DNA of 64,000 nucleotides from Botryobacter ruber (GTDB lineage: Bacteria; Bacteroidota; Bacteroidia; Cytophagales; Hymenobacteraceae): NCBI RefSeq assembly GCF_003347595.2, contig NZ_QCZK02000041.1:62001-126000 (forward strand), written 5' to 3'. The position numbers were made by a program, and so were the translations under genes. A model generated the notes under the pieces. It was not told where the DNA came from. It saw only the letters and a list, made by a program, of their open reading frames with translations, and ran no database searches. Within the stretch, counting starts at the first letter, position 1; every line of letters starts with the position of its first letter. Positions 50,261 through 58,065 of the stretch are shown here, piece by piece.

Positions 50261-52186
50261 GGCCATCGTTTTTCTTACGCGCATAAACCAGTCTACCAGG
50301 ATTCGGATTTGCTTGTCGGTGTAGCCACGTTCGCGCATCCTCCTGGTGAAGTCCATGTGTTTCTTTTCGTCCTCCTCGTTCGATTTGGCGGTGAAGGAAA
50401 CAACTGGCAACAGATCTTCGGTGTTGGTGAAAATCTTTTTCTCGATTACGTTTTTGATCTTCTCGTACGAATCCCAGCGCGGGCTCTTGCCGCCGTTGTT
50501 GGCTTTGTAGCGCAGCGTGAAATTGGTTACCTCCGACCTGAAATCTTTCGGGTTGGCAATGCCTGCCGGCTTCTCGATTTTCTCGAGCTCTTCGTTCAGA
50601 ATGCGGCGGTCGAAAATCTCTCCTGAATCCGGATCGCGGTAGTCGTTGTTCTGAATCCAGTGGTCGGCGTAGATCACGTACTTCTCAAAAATATTCTGAC
50701 CGTACGAGCTGTACGACTCGATATAAGCTTTCTGAATTTCGTCGGAAATAAAGGACGCGTACTTGCTGGCCAGCACCGATTTGATCAGGGTCAGGTACTT
50801 GGTTTCGGTTTCGGGCGGAAGCATCATTTTAATTACTTCCTGCTCCAGCACATACAGCAGGTGAACCGGGTTCGCCGCAATTTCCTCGCTGTCGTAGTTA
50901 AACACCTTGGACAGGATCTTAAAGGCAAAGCGGGTAGAGATACCCTGCATCCCTTCGTTGATACCGGCATCGTCGCGGTACTCCTGGATGGACTTGGCAT
51001 TCGGATCGGTTTCCTTCAGCGTTTCGCCGTTGTACACCCGCATCTTGGAATAGATGCTGGAGTTTTCCGGCTCTTTGAGGCGCGACATCACCGAAAACTC
51101 GGCCAGCAGCTCGATGGTTTTCGGGGCGCAGGGAGCAGCCCGCAGCGAACTTTCGCGGATCAGCTTTTCGTAGATTTTTATTTCTTCGCTCACGCGCAGG
51201 CAGTACGGCACCTGCACTTTGTAAATACGGTCCAGGAAGGCCTCGTTCTTTTTATCGTTCAGGAACTTGGCCCACTCGCTCTCGTTCGAGTGCGCCAGGA
51301 TAATGCCGTCGAACGGAATGGCGCCAATCGGCTCCGTACCTTTGTAGTTCTTTTCCTGGGTGGCGGTCAGCAGCGGGTTGAGCACTTTGATAGGCGCTTT
51401 AAACATCTCCACGAACTCCATCAGGCCCTGGTTGGCCAGGCAGAGGCCGCCTGTATAGGAGTAGGCATCCGGGTCGCTCTGCTGGTATTCAGCCAGCTTC
51501 CGGATGTCTACTTTACCTACCAGTGTAGAGATGTCCTGGTTGTTTTCGTCGCCAGGTTCTGTTTTGGAAATGGCAATCTGGTCCTGGATAGAAGGGTGCA
51601 GCCGGATAACTTTGAACCGGTTGATATCGCCGTCAAATTCCCGGAGCCGTTTGGAGGCCCAGGGGCTCATGCAGCCGGGCACGTAGCGGGCCGGAATCCC
51701 GTATTCCGCTTCCAGCTCGTCTGCATAATCGGCAAACAGCCCCAGCGGACTCTCGAACACCGGGCTGATCTGATCGTTGGCTTTGAGCACGTAAATAGGA
51801 AACTCCTGCATTAAGTGCTTCAGCTTTTCGGCCAGCGAACTTTTACCGCCGCCCACCGGCCCCATCAGGTACAGAATCTGTTTCTTTTCTTCCAGCCCCT
51901 GAGCCGAGTGGCGGAAGTAGGAAACAATCTGTTCGATGGTGCTTTCCATGCCGTAGAAGTCCTTGAAGGCCGGATAGATTTTCACCTTTTTATTAGAGAA
52001 GATCCTGCTCAGCACGGGGTCCTGCCGGGTATCCAGAATTTCAGGATCCCCAATTGCATCCAGTATTCTTTCGGCAGGCTTTGCGTACATTTTCGGATCT
52101 TTTTTACATTCCTCCAGGTAGGCAGCTACTGTCATTTCATTGATAGAGGAACTGTAATTGGTCTTTATTTTTTCTAAGATACCCAT
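50258..52186 (-). CDS. prkA: PrkA/YeaG serine protein kinase
   Basis: A 642-residue AAA+ type protein of the PrkA family. Residues about 20-400 are the AAA core with Walker A GPVGGGKSSLAEKL near residue 110, and the C-terminal part is the kinase-like PrkA domain. Family-diagnostic stretches include FYGMESTIEQIVSYFRHSAQ, ALFADYADELE-like GLFADYADELEAEYGI, and GIILAHSNESEWAKFLNDKK. It is the first gene of the prkA-yeaH-spoVR set. Members act in stress and carbon-limitation responses; whether kinase or protease activity dominates is debated. Confidence 0.95.
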   Translation of the reverse strand: MGILEKIKTNYSSSINEMTVAAYLEECKKDPKMYAKPAERILDAIGDPEILDTRQDPVLSRIFSNKKVKIYPAFKDFYGMESTIEQIVSYFRHSAQGLEEKKQILYLMGPVGGGKSSLAEKLKHLMQEFPIYVLKANDQISPVFESPLGLFADYADELEAEYGIPARYVPGCMSPWASKRLREFDGDINRFKVIRLHPSIQDQIAISKTEPGDENNQDISTLVGKVDIRKLAEYQQSDPDAYSYTGGLCLANQGLMEFVEMFKAPIKVLNPLLTATQEKNYKGTEPIGAIPFDGIILAHSNESEWAKFLNDKKNEAFLDRIYKVQVPYCLRVSEEIKIYEKLIRESSLRAAPCAPKTIELLAEFSVMSRLKEPENSSIYSKMRVYNGETLKETDPNAKSIQEYRDDAGINEGMQGISTRFAFKILSKVFNYDSEEIAANPVHLLYVLEQEVIKMMLPPETETKYLTLIKSVLASKYASFISDEIQKAYIESYSSYGQNIFEKYVIYADHWIQNNDYRDPDSGEIFDRRILNEELEKIEKPAGIANPKDFRSEVTNFTLRYKANNGGKSPRWDSYEKIKNVIEKKIFTNTEDLLPVVSFTAKSNEEDEKKHMDFTRRMRERGYTDKQIRILVDWFMRVRKTMA

Positions 52187-52436
52187 AACAACACATTTTA
52201 AAACCTATATAATTTAGTGATTTTTAACCTTATATGAAAATCACTTTTTAACCAAATGCAGGAGCAGTATCTCGTCGTTTCTTTCCGGGGCTTTCCGCTA
52301 CTCCTCAATAATCGATCTGAAAAACCCTGTTTCACTAACAAACATTTGTTAGGTTTAGCTACACTCCCAGAAAATACCTTGCCAGTTTTGGCTATATGCC
52401 AGCCTTTAAATAAAAGTATTTTTAAAAGAGCGTATT

Positions 52437-52444
52437 TAACTTTG
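52437..52444 (+). promoter_or_regulatory. exact -7 promoter motif of the candidate RNA
   Basis: TAACTTTG matches TAnnTTTG exactly on the plus strand; transcription would start near 52451. No clear -33 TTTG is seen. Confidence 0.5.
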
Positions 52445-52449
52445 TACAC

Positions 52450-52735
52450 ACTGCAGGAACGGGTGACGGCTTCGCCTGCCCGAAAATAACAGCGGCTTAT
52501 CAGAGGTGGTCCGGGTAAGTTTTCCGGTTTAGGAGGAAAGGTCCGGAACTACATGAGGGGTAAGCGGCTCTTGCCCACGGATGCATGACTCTGATGTCAG
52601 TTTTTCCCGCTGTTCCATCGCCGGAACAGCGTCAGTTGGTGGATTCTGTTAAGATAACGTGTCGGGCAGCTCGTGCCTGTTACGGGTTGGAAGATTTGGC
52701 CCGCCTGCGTTGTCTGATCTTTTTTCTCTCTGAAA
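52450..52735 (+). ncRNA. candidate structured noncoding RNA, family not recognised
   Basis: A GC-rich stretch of about 285 bases with several strong stems and no frame: CGGG...CCCG around 52460-52482, ATCAGAG with CTCTGAT (52499-52505 and 52588-52594), GGGTAAG/CTTGCCC at 52558-52575, the perfect 9-base stem CGCTGTTCC/GGAACAGCG at 52608-52631, GGCA/TGCC near 52665-52679, and a T-run ATCTTTTTT at 52727-52735 as a possible terminator. AGGAGGAAAGGTCCGGAAC at about 52531 recalls a conserved RNase P segment, but the rest does not fit RNase P, tmRNA or SRP RNA. Confidence 0.45.
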
Positions 52736-52844
52736 CCATCCGGATGCAGGGGCTATTCCTGTAACAGAACGGTTGAATTAAAAATTCAATATTGATAATG
52801 TTTTTTTGAAATTATTTTACAGAAATATTATAAGACATTTAGTA

Positions 52845-54101
52845 TCAAGCTTTTCCTTTCCTAAGTTCCAGCACGGTAATCTCCGGCCAGATGCCAACCC
52901 GCCCCGCAAAACCAATAAAACCAAAGCCACGGTTCACATAAAGCTGTCTGTTGTTATGGTAAGCCAGGCCTGCCCAGTTTTCATACCGGTACTGCACCGG
53001 GCTCCATTTCCCCAGTGGCGTTTCCACCCCGAACTGCATCCCGTGCGTATGCCCCGACAAGGTCAGGTGTACGTGGGTGGGGTGCTGTTTTACAACCTCC
53101 GTCCAGTGCGAAGGGTCGTGCGAGAGGAGGACCTTAAACGCTTTTTTGTCTACTCCTTTCAGGGCATTATCCAAATTCCCTTTTACGATAAAGCCCCTCC
53201 CCCAGTTTTCCACGCCAAGCAGCACGAGTTCTTCGCCTCCTTTTTTAAGGACCACATGTTCATCCAGCAGCAAGCGGTAGCCCATTTCCGCATGGTGACG
53301 CTTCAGCTTTTCCAGGTTCTCCTCCCGGGCGGCGTCGCTGGGCCACTCGTGGTACATGCCGTAGTCGTGGTTGCCCAAAATCGCGAACTGCCCGTAGGGC
53401 GCTTTCAATTGGCTGAAGCTTTCCATAAAGGGCTCGATCTCCGAGGCAAAGTTATTTACCAGGTCGCCGGTAAACACATACAGGTCCGACTGCTGCGCCT
53501 GTGCCAGCTCCACACCCCGCTGCACGGCTGCGGCATCGTCGAGGCTGCCGGCATGCACATCCGATACCTGCGTAATGGTAAAGCCATCAAATGCCTTGGG
53601 CAGGTCCTCGAAGTACAGCACCTGCCGCCGCACTTTAAACGCATATTTGCCTTTGGTAACACCATATACAAACGCGGAAAACGGAACGGCTGCCAATGCC
53701 AGCGCCAGTTGACTCACAACCTTCCGGCGGCCCGGCAGCAGGGGCTTCGGCTTCGGATCGTCTTTCCCTGCATGCCTGAAAAAGCGGAATGCCGCTACAA
53801 ACATCCGGCTGATGTCTTCGGCCAACAACACCAGGACAAACACCAGCTTGGTGATCAAAAAAGTCAGGAAGGCATTGATAAACCACTGCACCACCGGCGT
53901 TGCCCGGTCGGTGGAGAAACGCACATAAATGGAAGCCCCAAATCCGACGATCAACCCGGTAAACAACACCCAGTAGCCCCAGCGTATGGCCAGCCGCAGC
54001 TGCCGCGATTCCAGGCCTGCTGTCAGTCTCTTAATGCCCTGGTACACGTACCAGTCCAGGATGAGGGTGATGATCACCAGGATCAGGATAAAGCGCTGCA
54101 T
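52845..54101 (-). CDS. membrane-anchored metallophosphoesterase
   Basis: A 418-residue calcineurin-type phosphoesterase from MQRFILILVIITLILDWY; the longer frame to 54320 lacks family support. The N-terminal 160 residues carry four membrane segments, the rest faces outward or inward as one domain. The metal-binding blocks are ITQVSDVHAGS near residue 185, FTGDLVNN, ILGNHDYG, and SGHTHGMQFG near 345, the usual order of two-metal phosphoesterases of the YkuE/TMEM62-like group. Substrate unknown; lipid-linked phosphates are possible. The gene ends 38 bases from the RNA candidate's far side. Confidence 0.88.
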   Translation of the reverse strand: MQRFILILVIITLILDWYVYQGIKRLTAGLESRQLRLAIRWGYWVLFTGLIVGFGASIYVRFSTDRATPVVQWFINAFLTFLITKLVFVLVLLAEDISRMFVAAFRFFRHAGKDDPKPKPLLPGRRKVVSQLALALAAVPFSAFVYGVTKGKYAFKVRRQVLYFEDLPKAFDGFTITQVSDVHAGSLDDAAAVQRGVELAQAQQSDLYVFTGDLVNNFASEIEPFMESFSQLKAPYGQFAILGNHDYGMYHEWPSDAAREENLEKLKRHHAEMGYRLLLDEHVVLKKGGEELVLLGVENWGRGFIVKGNLDNALKGVDKKAFKVLLSHDPSHWTEVVKQHPTHVHLTLSGHTHGMQFGVETPLGKWSPVQYRYENWAGLAYHNNRQLYVNRGFGFIGFAGRVGIWPEITVLELRKGKA

Positions 54102-54550
54102 GGTGCTGAGTTTTCTCGCCGGGTACAGGAGCCTTTCCTGCTTTGCCCGCTGCTGTTTTACAACAGTTGTCGTTACAAGAGTTTTAACGATGTTAAAGGA
54201 AATTGGATGTGTGCAGCAGTTATTTAGATATTTTCTACCTGAATGGGTTACCTCCTGGTCTCCAAAAAGCACTCCTATAGGCGTACTCCGGCTTGTTGCT
54301 GCGCAGGTGCTGAACTGCAACCTGATTTTCTTCTGCTGGAATAGCTAAGCGAGGAACAGCAGCCGGTTACCACTGTGTTTGCTCTTGCTCGCCCGGCAAT
54401 TTAGTTTCAGTCTTATAGTTTCTGTTAGTACCTTGCGTCTTACGATAGATTTAAGAGCATATAGATCTAAGAGTATGTTTAAATTTCGTTATTGCAAGCG
54501 AAATCTAAACATACTCTAACATTTACCAAAAAAGAAGAAGACGAGACGGT
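54102..54550. other. 449-base gap upstream of two hypothetical genes
   Basis: The minus-strand frame through it shows no family similarity. Its clearest feature is the long inverted repeat at 54470-54517. Confidence 0.5.
54470..54517. repeat. inverted repeat AGAGTATGTTTA
   Basis: Arms AGAGTATGTTTAAATTTCG and CGAAATCTAAACATACTCT around a TTATTGCAAG-type centre; one unpaired position per arm. It resembles two insertion-sequence ends joined head to head, but no transposase is present. Confidence 0.6.
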
Positions 54551-54991
54551 ATGATAAACCCGGAGCAAATGCCCCTGTTTAAAAAAGGCCAGGAAATTTT
54601 TGAGCTGGTAAAAAATATTGCCGGCCTGATTTCGGAAGAAGACCAGGTGCTGGATTCCTTAAAGTCGATGCTGCTGCAGGATGCCATGCTGCTCACCATA
54701 AAAGTGTCCGGCGCCGAGGCAGGCGACCTTTACGACATCCGGATGGAAAATGCCGTCATTATCCGGAAAGCAGCACGCGAAATCCTGACCCACTGCACCT
54801 CGCTGGAGATGTTCGGTTTCAGCGAAGTGCAGTACCTCTTCCTTATCCGGGAAGCCATTGAAGAATACCGCCAGCTGTTTGTGGAGTGGGTGAAAGGCTT
54901 CGACCCCTGGAACTACGTGACAGACCCCTGGGGACTCTTCAACCCGCCGGGCATCGATGCCGAGGGTCCGGCACCGGATGAAGAATTTTAA
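54551..54991 (+). CDS. hypothetical acidic protein
   Basis: A 146-residue, mostly helical acidic protein with no signal peptide (MINPEQMPLFKKGQEIFELV, LLQDAMLLTIKVSGAEAGDL, VQYLFLIREAIEEYRQLFVE, ending FDPWNYVTDPWGLFN). I do not recognise a characterised family. It could pair with the gene at 55283, which is also small, acidic and Trp-rich at the end. A palindromic element follows directly after the stop. Confidence 0.65.
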   Translation: MINPEQMPLFKKGQEIFELVKNIAGLISEEDQVLDSLKSMLLQDAMLLTIKVSGAEAGDLYDIRMENAVIIRKAAREILTHCTSLEMFGFSEVQYLFLIREAIEEYRQLFVEWVKGFDPWNYVTDPWGLFNPPGIDAEGPAPDEEF

Positions 54992-54994
54992 TCA

Positions 54995-55217
54995 AACTCC
55001 CCTCCTTGAAGCTAATTTTGTAGGGAAACGGGTGCGCTGGTGCGAGCTTGTAGCTCGTACTTTCATTTTCCAAGTTAAAATGCTGCATATTTACTAACCA
55101 TCATGCTTTTTATCGTGGTAAGTAAGTACGAGCTACAAGCTCACACCAGCAAATTAAACTTTGCTCCAGTACCTTTTCTTTTTCCCTACAAGATTAGCCT
55201 TGGACAAGGGGGGAGTT
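54995..55217. repeat. 222-base palindromic element
   Basis: Nearly a full palindrome: ends AACTCCCCTCCTTG and CAAGG-GGGGAGTT, then GCTAATTTTGTAGGGAAA inverted as TTTCCCTACAAGATTAGC-like, and inner arms GCGAGCTTGTAGCTCGTACT (55042) and AAGTACGAGCTACAAGCTCA (55126). MITE or large hairpin; no gene. Confidence 0.82.
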
Positions 55218-55282
55218 TTGTTCTACTTTTGAACCTGAAAGTATATCAATGGTTTTGGAGAAAGAGAGAGATTTAAGATAAA

Positions 55283-55591
55283 ATGGAAAACATGCAACCG
55301 GAAAACTGGAACGAAGATCGCTATAAAGAACTGAACACTTACTTCAGGATAAAAATAGAGCAGCTGCTGCGCACCAACACCGCCCTGCAGGAAAAGATTG
55401 CAGAGGCGTGGAACGTGCAGCTAAGTGACCTGGTAGACCACATGGAAAACGAGGACCAGCAGCTCTGGGAGGAGTTCCTGGTGCTCGACAAGCAGAAACT
55501 GGAGATAGACATGTGGAACCACCTCCACGGCACCGGCACCCGTTACAGGCCGGGCTTTGGCTTTACCAGCGCCTCCGATACCGAATGGTGA
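55283..55591 (+). CDS. hypothetical protein
   Basis: A 102-residue acidic, helix-rich protein (MENMQPENWNEDRYKELNTY, RTNTALQEKIAEAWNVQLSD, LWEEFLVLDKQKLEIDMWNH) with no signal peptide and no family that I recognise. It ends in a Gly/Tyr-rich tail. It shares orientation and general character with the gene at 54551; the 222-base palindromic element lies between them. Confidence 0.65.
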   Translation: MENMQPENWNEDRYKELNTYFRIKIEQLLRTNTALQEKIAEAWNVQLSDLVDHMENEDQQLWEEFLVLDKQKLEIDMWNHLHGTGTRYRPGFGFTSASDTEW

Positions 55592-55611
55592 GCGGCTGCC
55601 GGTAATTTAAT

Positions 55612-55643
55612 GAGCAGCAGAGGCTGTGGTGGCAGGTGCAGCA
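55612..55643 (+). repeat. GCAG dispersed repeat, copy 18
   Basis: Reads GAGCAGCAGAGGCTGTGGTG then GCAGGTGCAGCA and an A-rich tail, between convergent genes. Confidence 0.75.
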
Positions 55644-55654
55644 AATAAAAACAC

Positions 55655-56473
55655 TTAAATCAGCCCGTTGCAGATGGCAAACTGCACCAGTTCGGTGGTA
55701 TTCCGGGTATGCGTTTTCTCTATTATTTTTTGCCGGTGGGTGTTCACCGTATGGAAACTGATGAACAACTTATCGGCGATGTATTTGCTGCTGTAGCCTT
55801 CCGCCATTAGTTTGACTATTTCCAGCTCGCGTTTGCTTAAAATTGCCCTGGGCGAGCAGTTGCCTTCCTCATCGGAGGATAAGAACAAACAGGAGTTATC
55901 CAGCGTCGAAATAACAGAAGCCAGCTGGTGGTCGTTGCGCTTCCAGTGGGAGATATCGGTGCAGACACCCAGCACATGCGTAATGTTGCCGTTTCTGTCC
56001 TGTTGCAGCACTGAGTTTTGCTCCAGTATGCGCGCCTGTTTGCCGTTGGCTTTTATGATGCGGTAATCGTAGTTAAACTTGTACTGTCCGCGATTTTCCG
56101 GCTCTACGCTGCTGATCAGGTCCCAGATGGTCTTGTTGAGTTTCCAGGTTCGGGCCAGGTCGTCGGGATGAATAATTTCATTGCAGAAATCCAGCCCTTC
56201 TTCTGTAAAGCGGCTGGTATCGTACCCCAGCAAAGAATTTGTATTACAGCTGATAAAATCGAAACGCTGTGTGCGCAGGTCCAGGATCCAGGTAACACAG
56301 GGAGACTGGTTCAGGACAGTGGCGAACGCGGCACTTGATTTTATCAACTGCTGGTAATCAGCCGGTACAGGTGCATAGTCTATATTTTTCCAGATTTGAA
56401 CCAGTTCCATGTACGCTTTCGGCAGTTCTGCTTTCGCAGACACTGCTGGTTTTGTTATTGGTGTTTGTTTCAT
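55655..56473 (-). CDS. PAS-LuxR transcriptional regulator
   Basis: A 272-residue regulator from MKQTPITKPAVSAKA; the longer frame to 56548 has no support. A PAS domain spans about residues 45-185 (VTWILDLRTQRFDFISCNTN, then LGYDTSRFTEEGLDFCNEII and ITHVLGVCTDISHWK), followed by a LuxR/FixJ helix-turn-helix in the last 65 residues (LSKRELEIVKLMAEGYSSKY, then FISFHTVNTHRQKIIEKT). It lacks a receiver domain, so it is probably a direct sensor-regulator. Target genes are not evident. Confidence 0.9.
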   Translation of the reverse strand: MKQTPITKPAVSAKAELPKAYMELVQIWKNIDYAPVPADYQQLIKSSAAFATVLNQSPCVTWILDLRTQRFDFISCNTNSLLGYDTSRFTEEGLDFCNEIIHPDDLARTWKLNKTIWDLISSVEPENRGQYKFNYDYRIIKANGKQARILEQNSVLQQDRNGNITHVLGVCTDISHWKRNDHQLASVISTLDNSCLFLSSDEEGNCSPRAILSKRELEIVKLMAEGYSSKYIADKLFISFHTVNTHRQKIIEKTHTRNTTELVQFAICNGLI

Positions 56474-56548
56474 GGGCGTAGAATTAGAGAGCGGTATAGA
56501 AGAAGTCCGGGTGCGGCAGGTTGGTACAGGCGCTCCCCTTGCAGGCAA

Positions 56549-57368
56549 GCAGATCAGCCGTAAAACCTGTTACATACAGCGAAGCAGGAGGAGAAGACCG
56601 GTACAGGTTAGCCCCTGGTCGTTGGTTTCCCTCCACTACCCTATACCAGGTCCGTTCCCGGCTCAAGCGCAAGAAAATACGCTGTTGCTCCGGAAGACCT
56701 GTTGCGATACCACAAGAAATAATTTGCCTGATTTTTATAATCGTGTTGCTAAAGGTGCTACGAATCTGCCAGACAGGTACTGAGACGAGAAAATGTGCAT
56801 GTAAAACGGAAAGAGCGGTTCAGCCCGGGAGACGGCAACATGTAGAACCGCGAACGGTAAGTTGGTAAAGTCTTCATAGGTAAAAAAGTAGTATGGAGTG
56901 AACAAATACATCAGTAAAGTATAATTAAATACAGCTATCGGAGTTTTTTACCTGGTATTCTAAAATCAGGCAGCCTCCTTCCGGGATAAAGCAACAGAAT
57001 GAAAAACTGCAATAATAAGCTGAGATATTAATTAAAAAGCTTGAAAGAACACAAGCTGTACAAAATTATTTACTTCATATATAGGTTAAACCTAATAACT
57101 ACAACTTTAAAAGTCAATACCAAACCTAAGTTTTTTGCACAAATTTTATTATTTAAATTCTTTCCAGAACACGATTTGTTTCTGTCGGCGGCCAGGTTAT
57201 GGTTTGTGCAAAAATTCAGTTCACGTGAAGCAGAGTTATACTTCCCGTTCATGGCCTTTCCGGTAATTCAAAAACACCTGCCCTGCTTGCAGGAAAAGCA
57301 AAAAGACCTGTAATTTTATAGCGGCGAATTTTTAGAAGTTGCCAGACAAAAACCTTAACTGCTGATTC
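56549..57368. other. 820-base gap between the PAS-LuxR gene and DUF3820
   Basis: AT-rich. A 91-residue frame at 57041-57313 is Lys/Phe-rich without family similarity and is not called. A perfect 12-base inverted repeat TTTTTGCACAAA (57132-57143) and TTTGTGCAAAAA (57203-57214) is the only clear structure. Confidence 0.5.
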
Positions 57369-57614
57369 ATGTTTTTAAATGCGGAACCAAACCCGGCGCT
57401 GCTGCTCGAACTGGTGAAAATGAAGATGCCCTTTGGCAAATATAAAGGTACGCTCCTGTGCGACCTGCCCGTGCACTACCTGGAATGGTTTCAGCGGGAG
57501 GGTTTTCCGGAGGGGAAACTGGGCATGCTGCTGGCTACAATTTATGAGATCAAACTGAACGGGTTGGGCCATTTGCTAACGCCACTCAAAAATAAACAAA
57601 ATTATTCTCGTTGA
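57369..57614 (+). CDS. DUF3820 family protein
   Basis: An 81-residue protein of the DUF3820 group, of unknown function and sometimes found near DNA-processing genes. The core KMKMPFGKYKGTLLCDLPVH then YLEWFQREGFPEGKLGMLLA is characteristic. It is monocistronic; a T-rich hairpin region follows at about 57728-57765. Confidence 0.85.
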   Translation: MFLNAEPNPALLLELVKMKMPFGKYKGTLLCDLPVHYLEWFQREGFPEGKLGMLLATIYEIKLNGLGHLLTPLKNKQNYSR

Positions 57615-58065
57615 TTTTCAGCATGTTATAAATTTATTTTCCTTTTTTTGAGATGGTCGTAACCTTCACCCCGGTGGCTCCCGTATAAAAGAATGGCTAA
57701 AGTTGAAGATTTCGATCTTAATGATAAAAGGAAGGCTCCCGGAAACAGGAGTCTTTCTTCTTTTTATAGCCCCTCCAAAAGCTCTTCTCCCTTTCTTTTG
57801 CTTTCGCTGTCAACACATAAAAATTTGCGGATTCGAAAATATTAACGTTTCCTTTTCTCCTCACTAACAATTTCATTGTCAGCCAACTAAAATTTCCCTT
57901 TTACTTTTCGGCGGTAAAGCTGCACAAAACGTGGGCAAACCGGCATAGCTGTTACCATCCATAGTTTAAAATTTACGTAATTAGCTTTAGTGCTGCTCCT
58001 GCTTTTACTGTTGCTGCAGGCCTGGCATCCCTTTTAAGCTCCGTTCCACCCTTACCCCTATACGT
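57615..58065. other. 451-base gap before the PIN-PhoH gene
   Basis: It contains a small stem GGCTCC/GGAGTC with a CTTTCTTCTTTTT run (about 57734-57765), a plausible terminator for the DUF3820 gene, and AAGAT-TTCG-ATCTT just before it. The rest shows nothing clear; a CTGCTCC/GCTGCAGG fragment near 57991-58020 only resembles the GCAG repeat. Confidence 0.45.

Larger units (their letters stand above)
52187..52844. other. 658-base gap with a candidate structured RNA
   Basis: Between prkA (minus) and the phosphoesterase gene (minus). No credible coding frame. The first 240 bases are AT-rich; the candidate RNA listed next fills most of the rest. Confidence 0.6.

Noticed and set aside
52256-52489. 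77-residue open frame upstream of the candidate RNA
   Set aside because: It overlaps the RNA promoter and shows no recognisable family; the region's structure points to RNA instead.
52450-52735. Identification of the structured region as RNase P RNA
   Set aside because: AGGAGGAAAGGTCCGG resembles one conserved segment, but the other conserved segments (such as the ACAGAAA-type stretch) and the overall size do not fit.
57041-57313. 91-residue open frame in the gap after the PAS-LuxR gene
   Set aside because: AT-rich, Lys/Phe-rich, no family pattern, no ribosome binding site or promoter, so treated as chance.
55655-57614. Prophage or integrated element in the 55-58 kb region
   Set aside because: No integrase, attachment duplications or phage structural genes were seen.
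57991-58020. Possible GCAG repeat before the PIN-PhoH gene
   Set aside because: GCTGCTCC and GCTGCAGG are present but the TGGTGGC core is missing.
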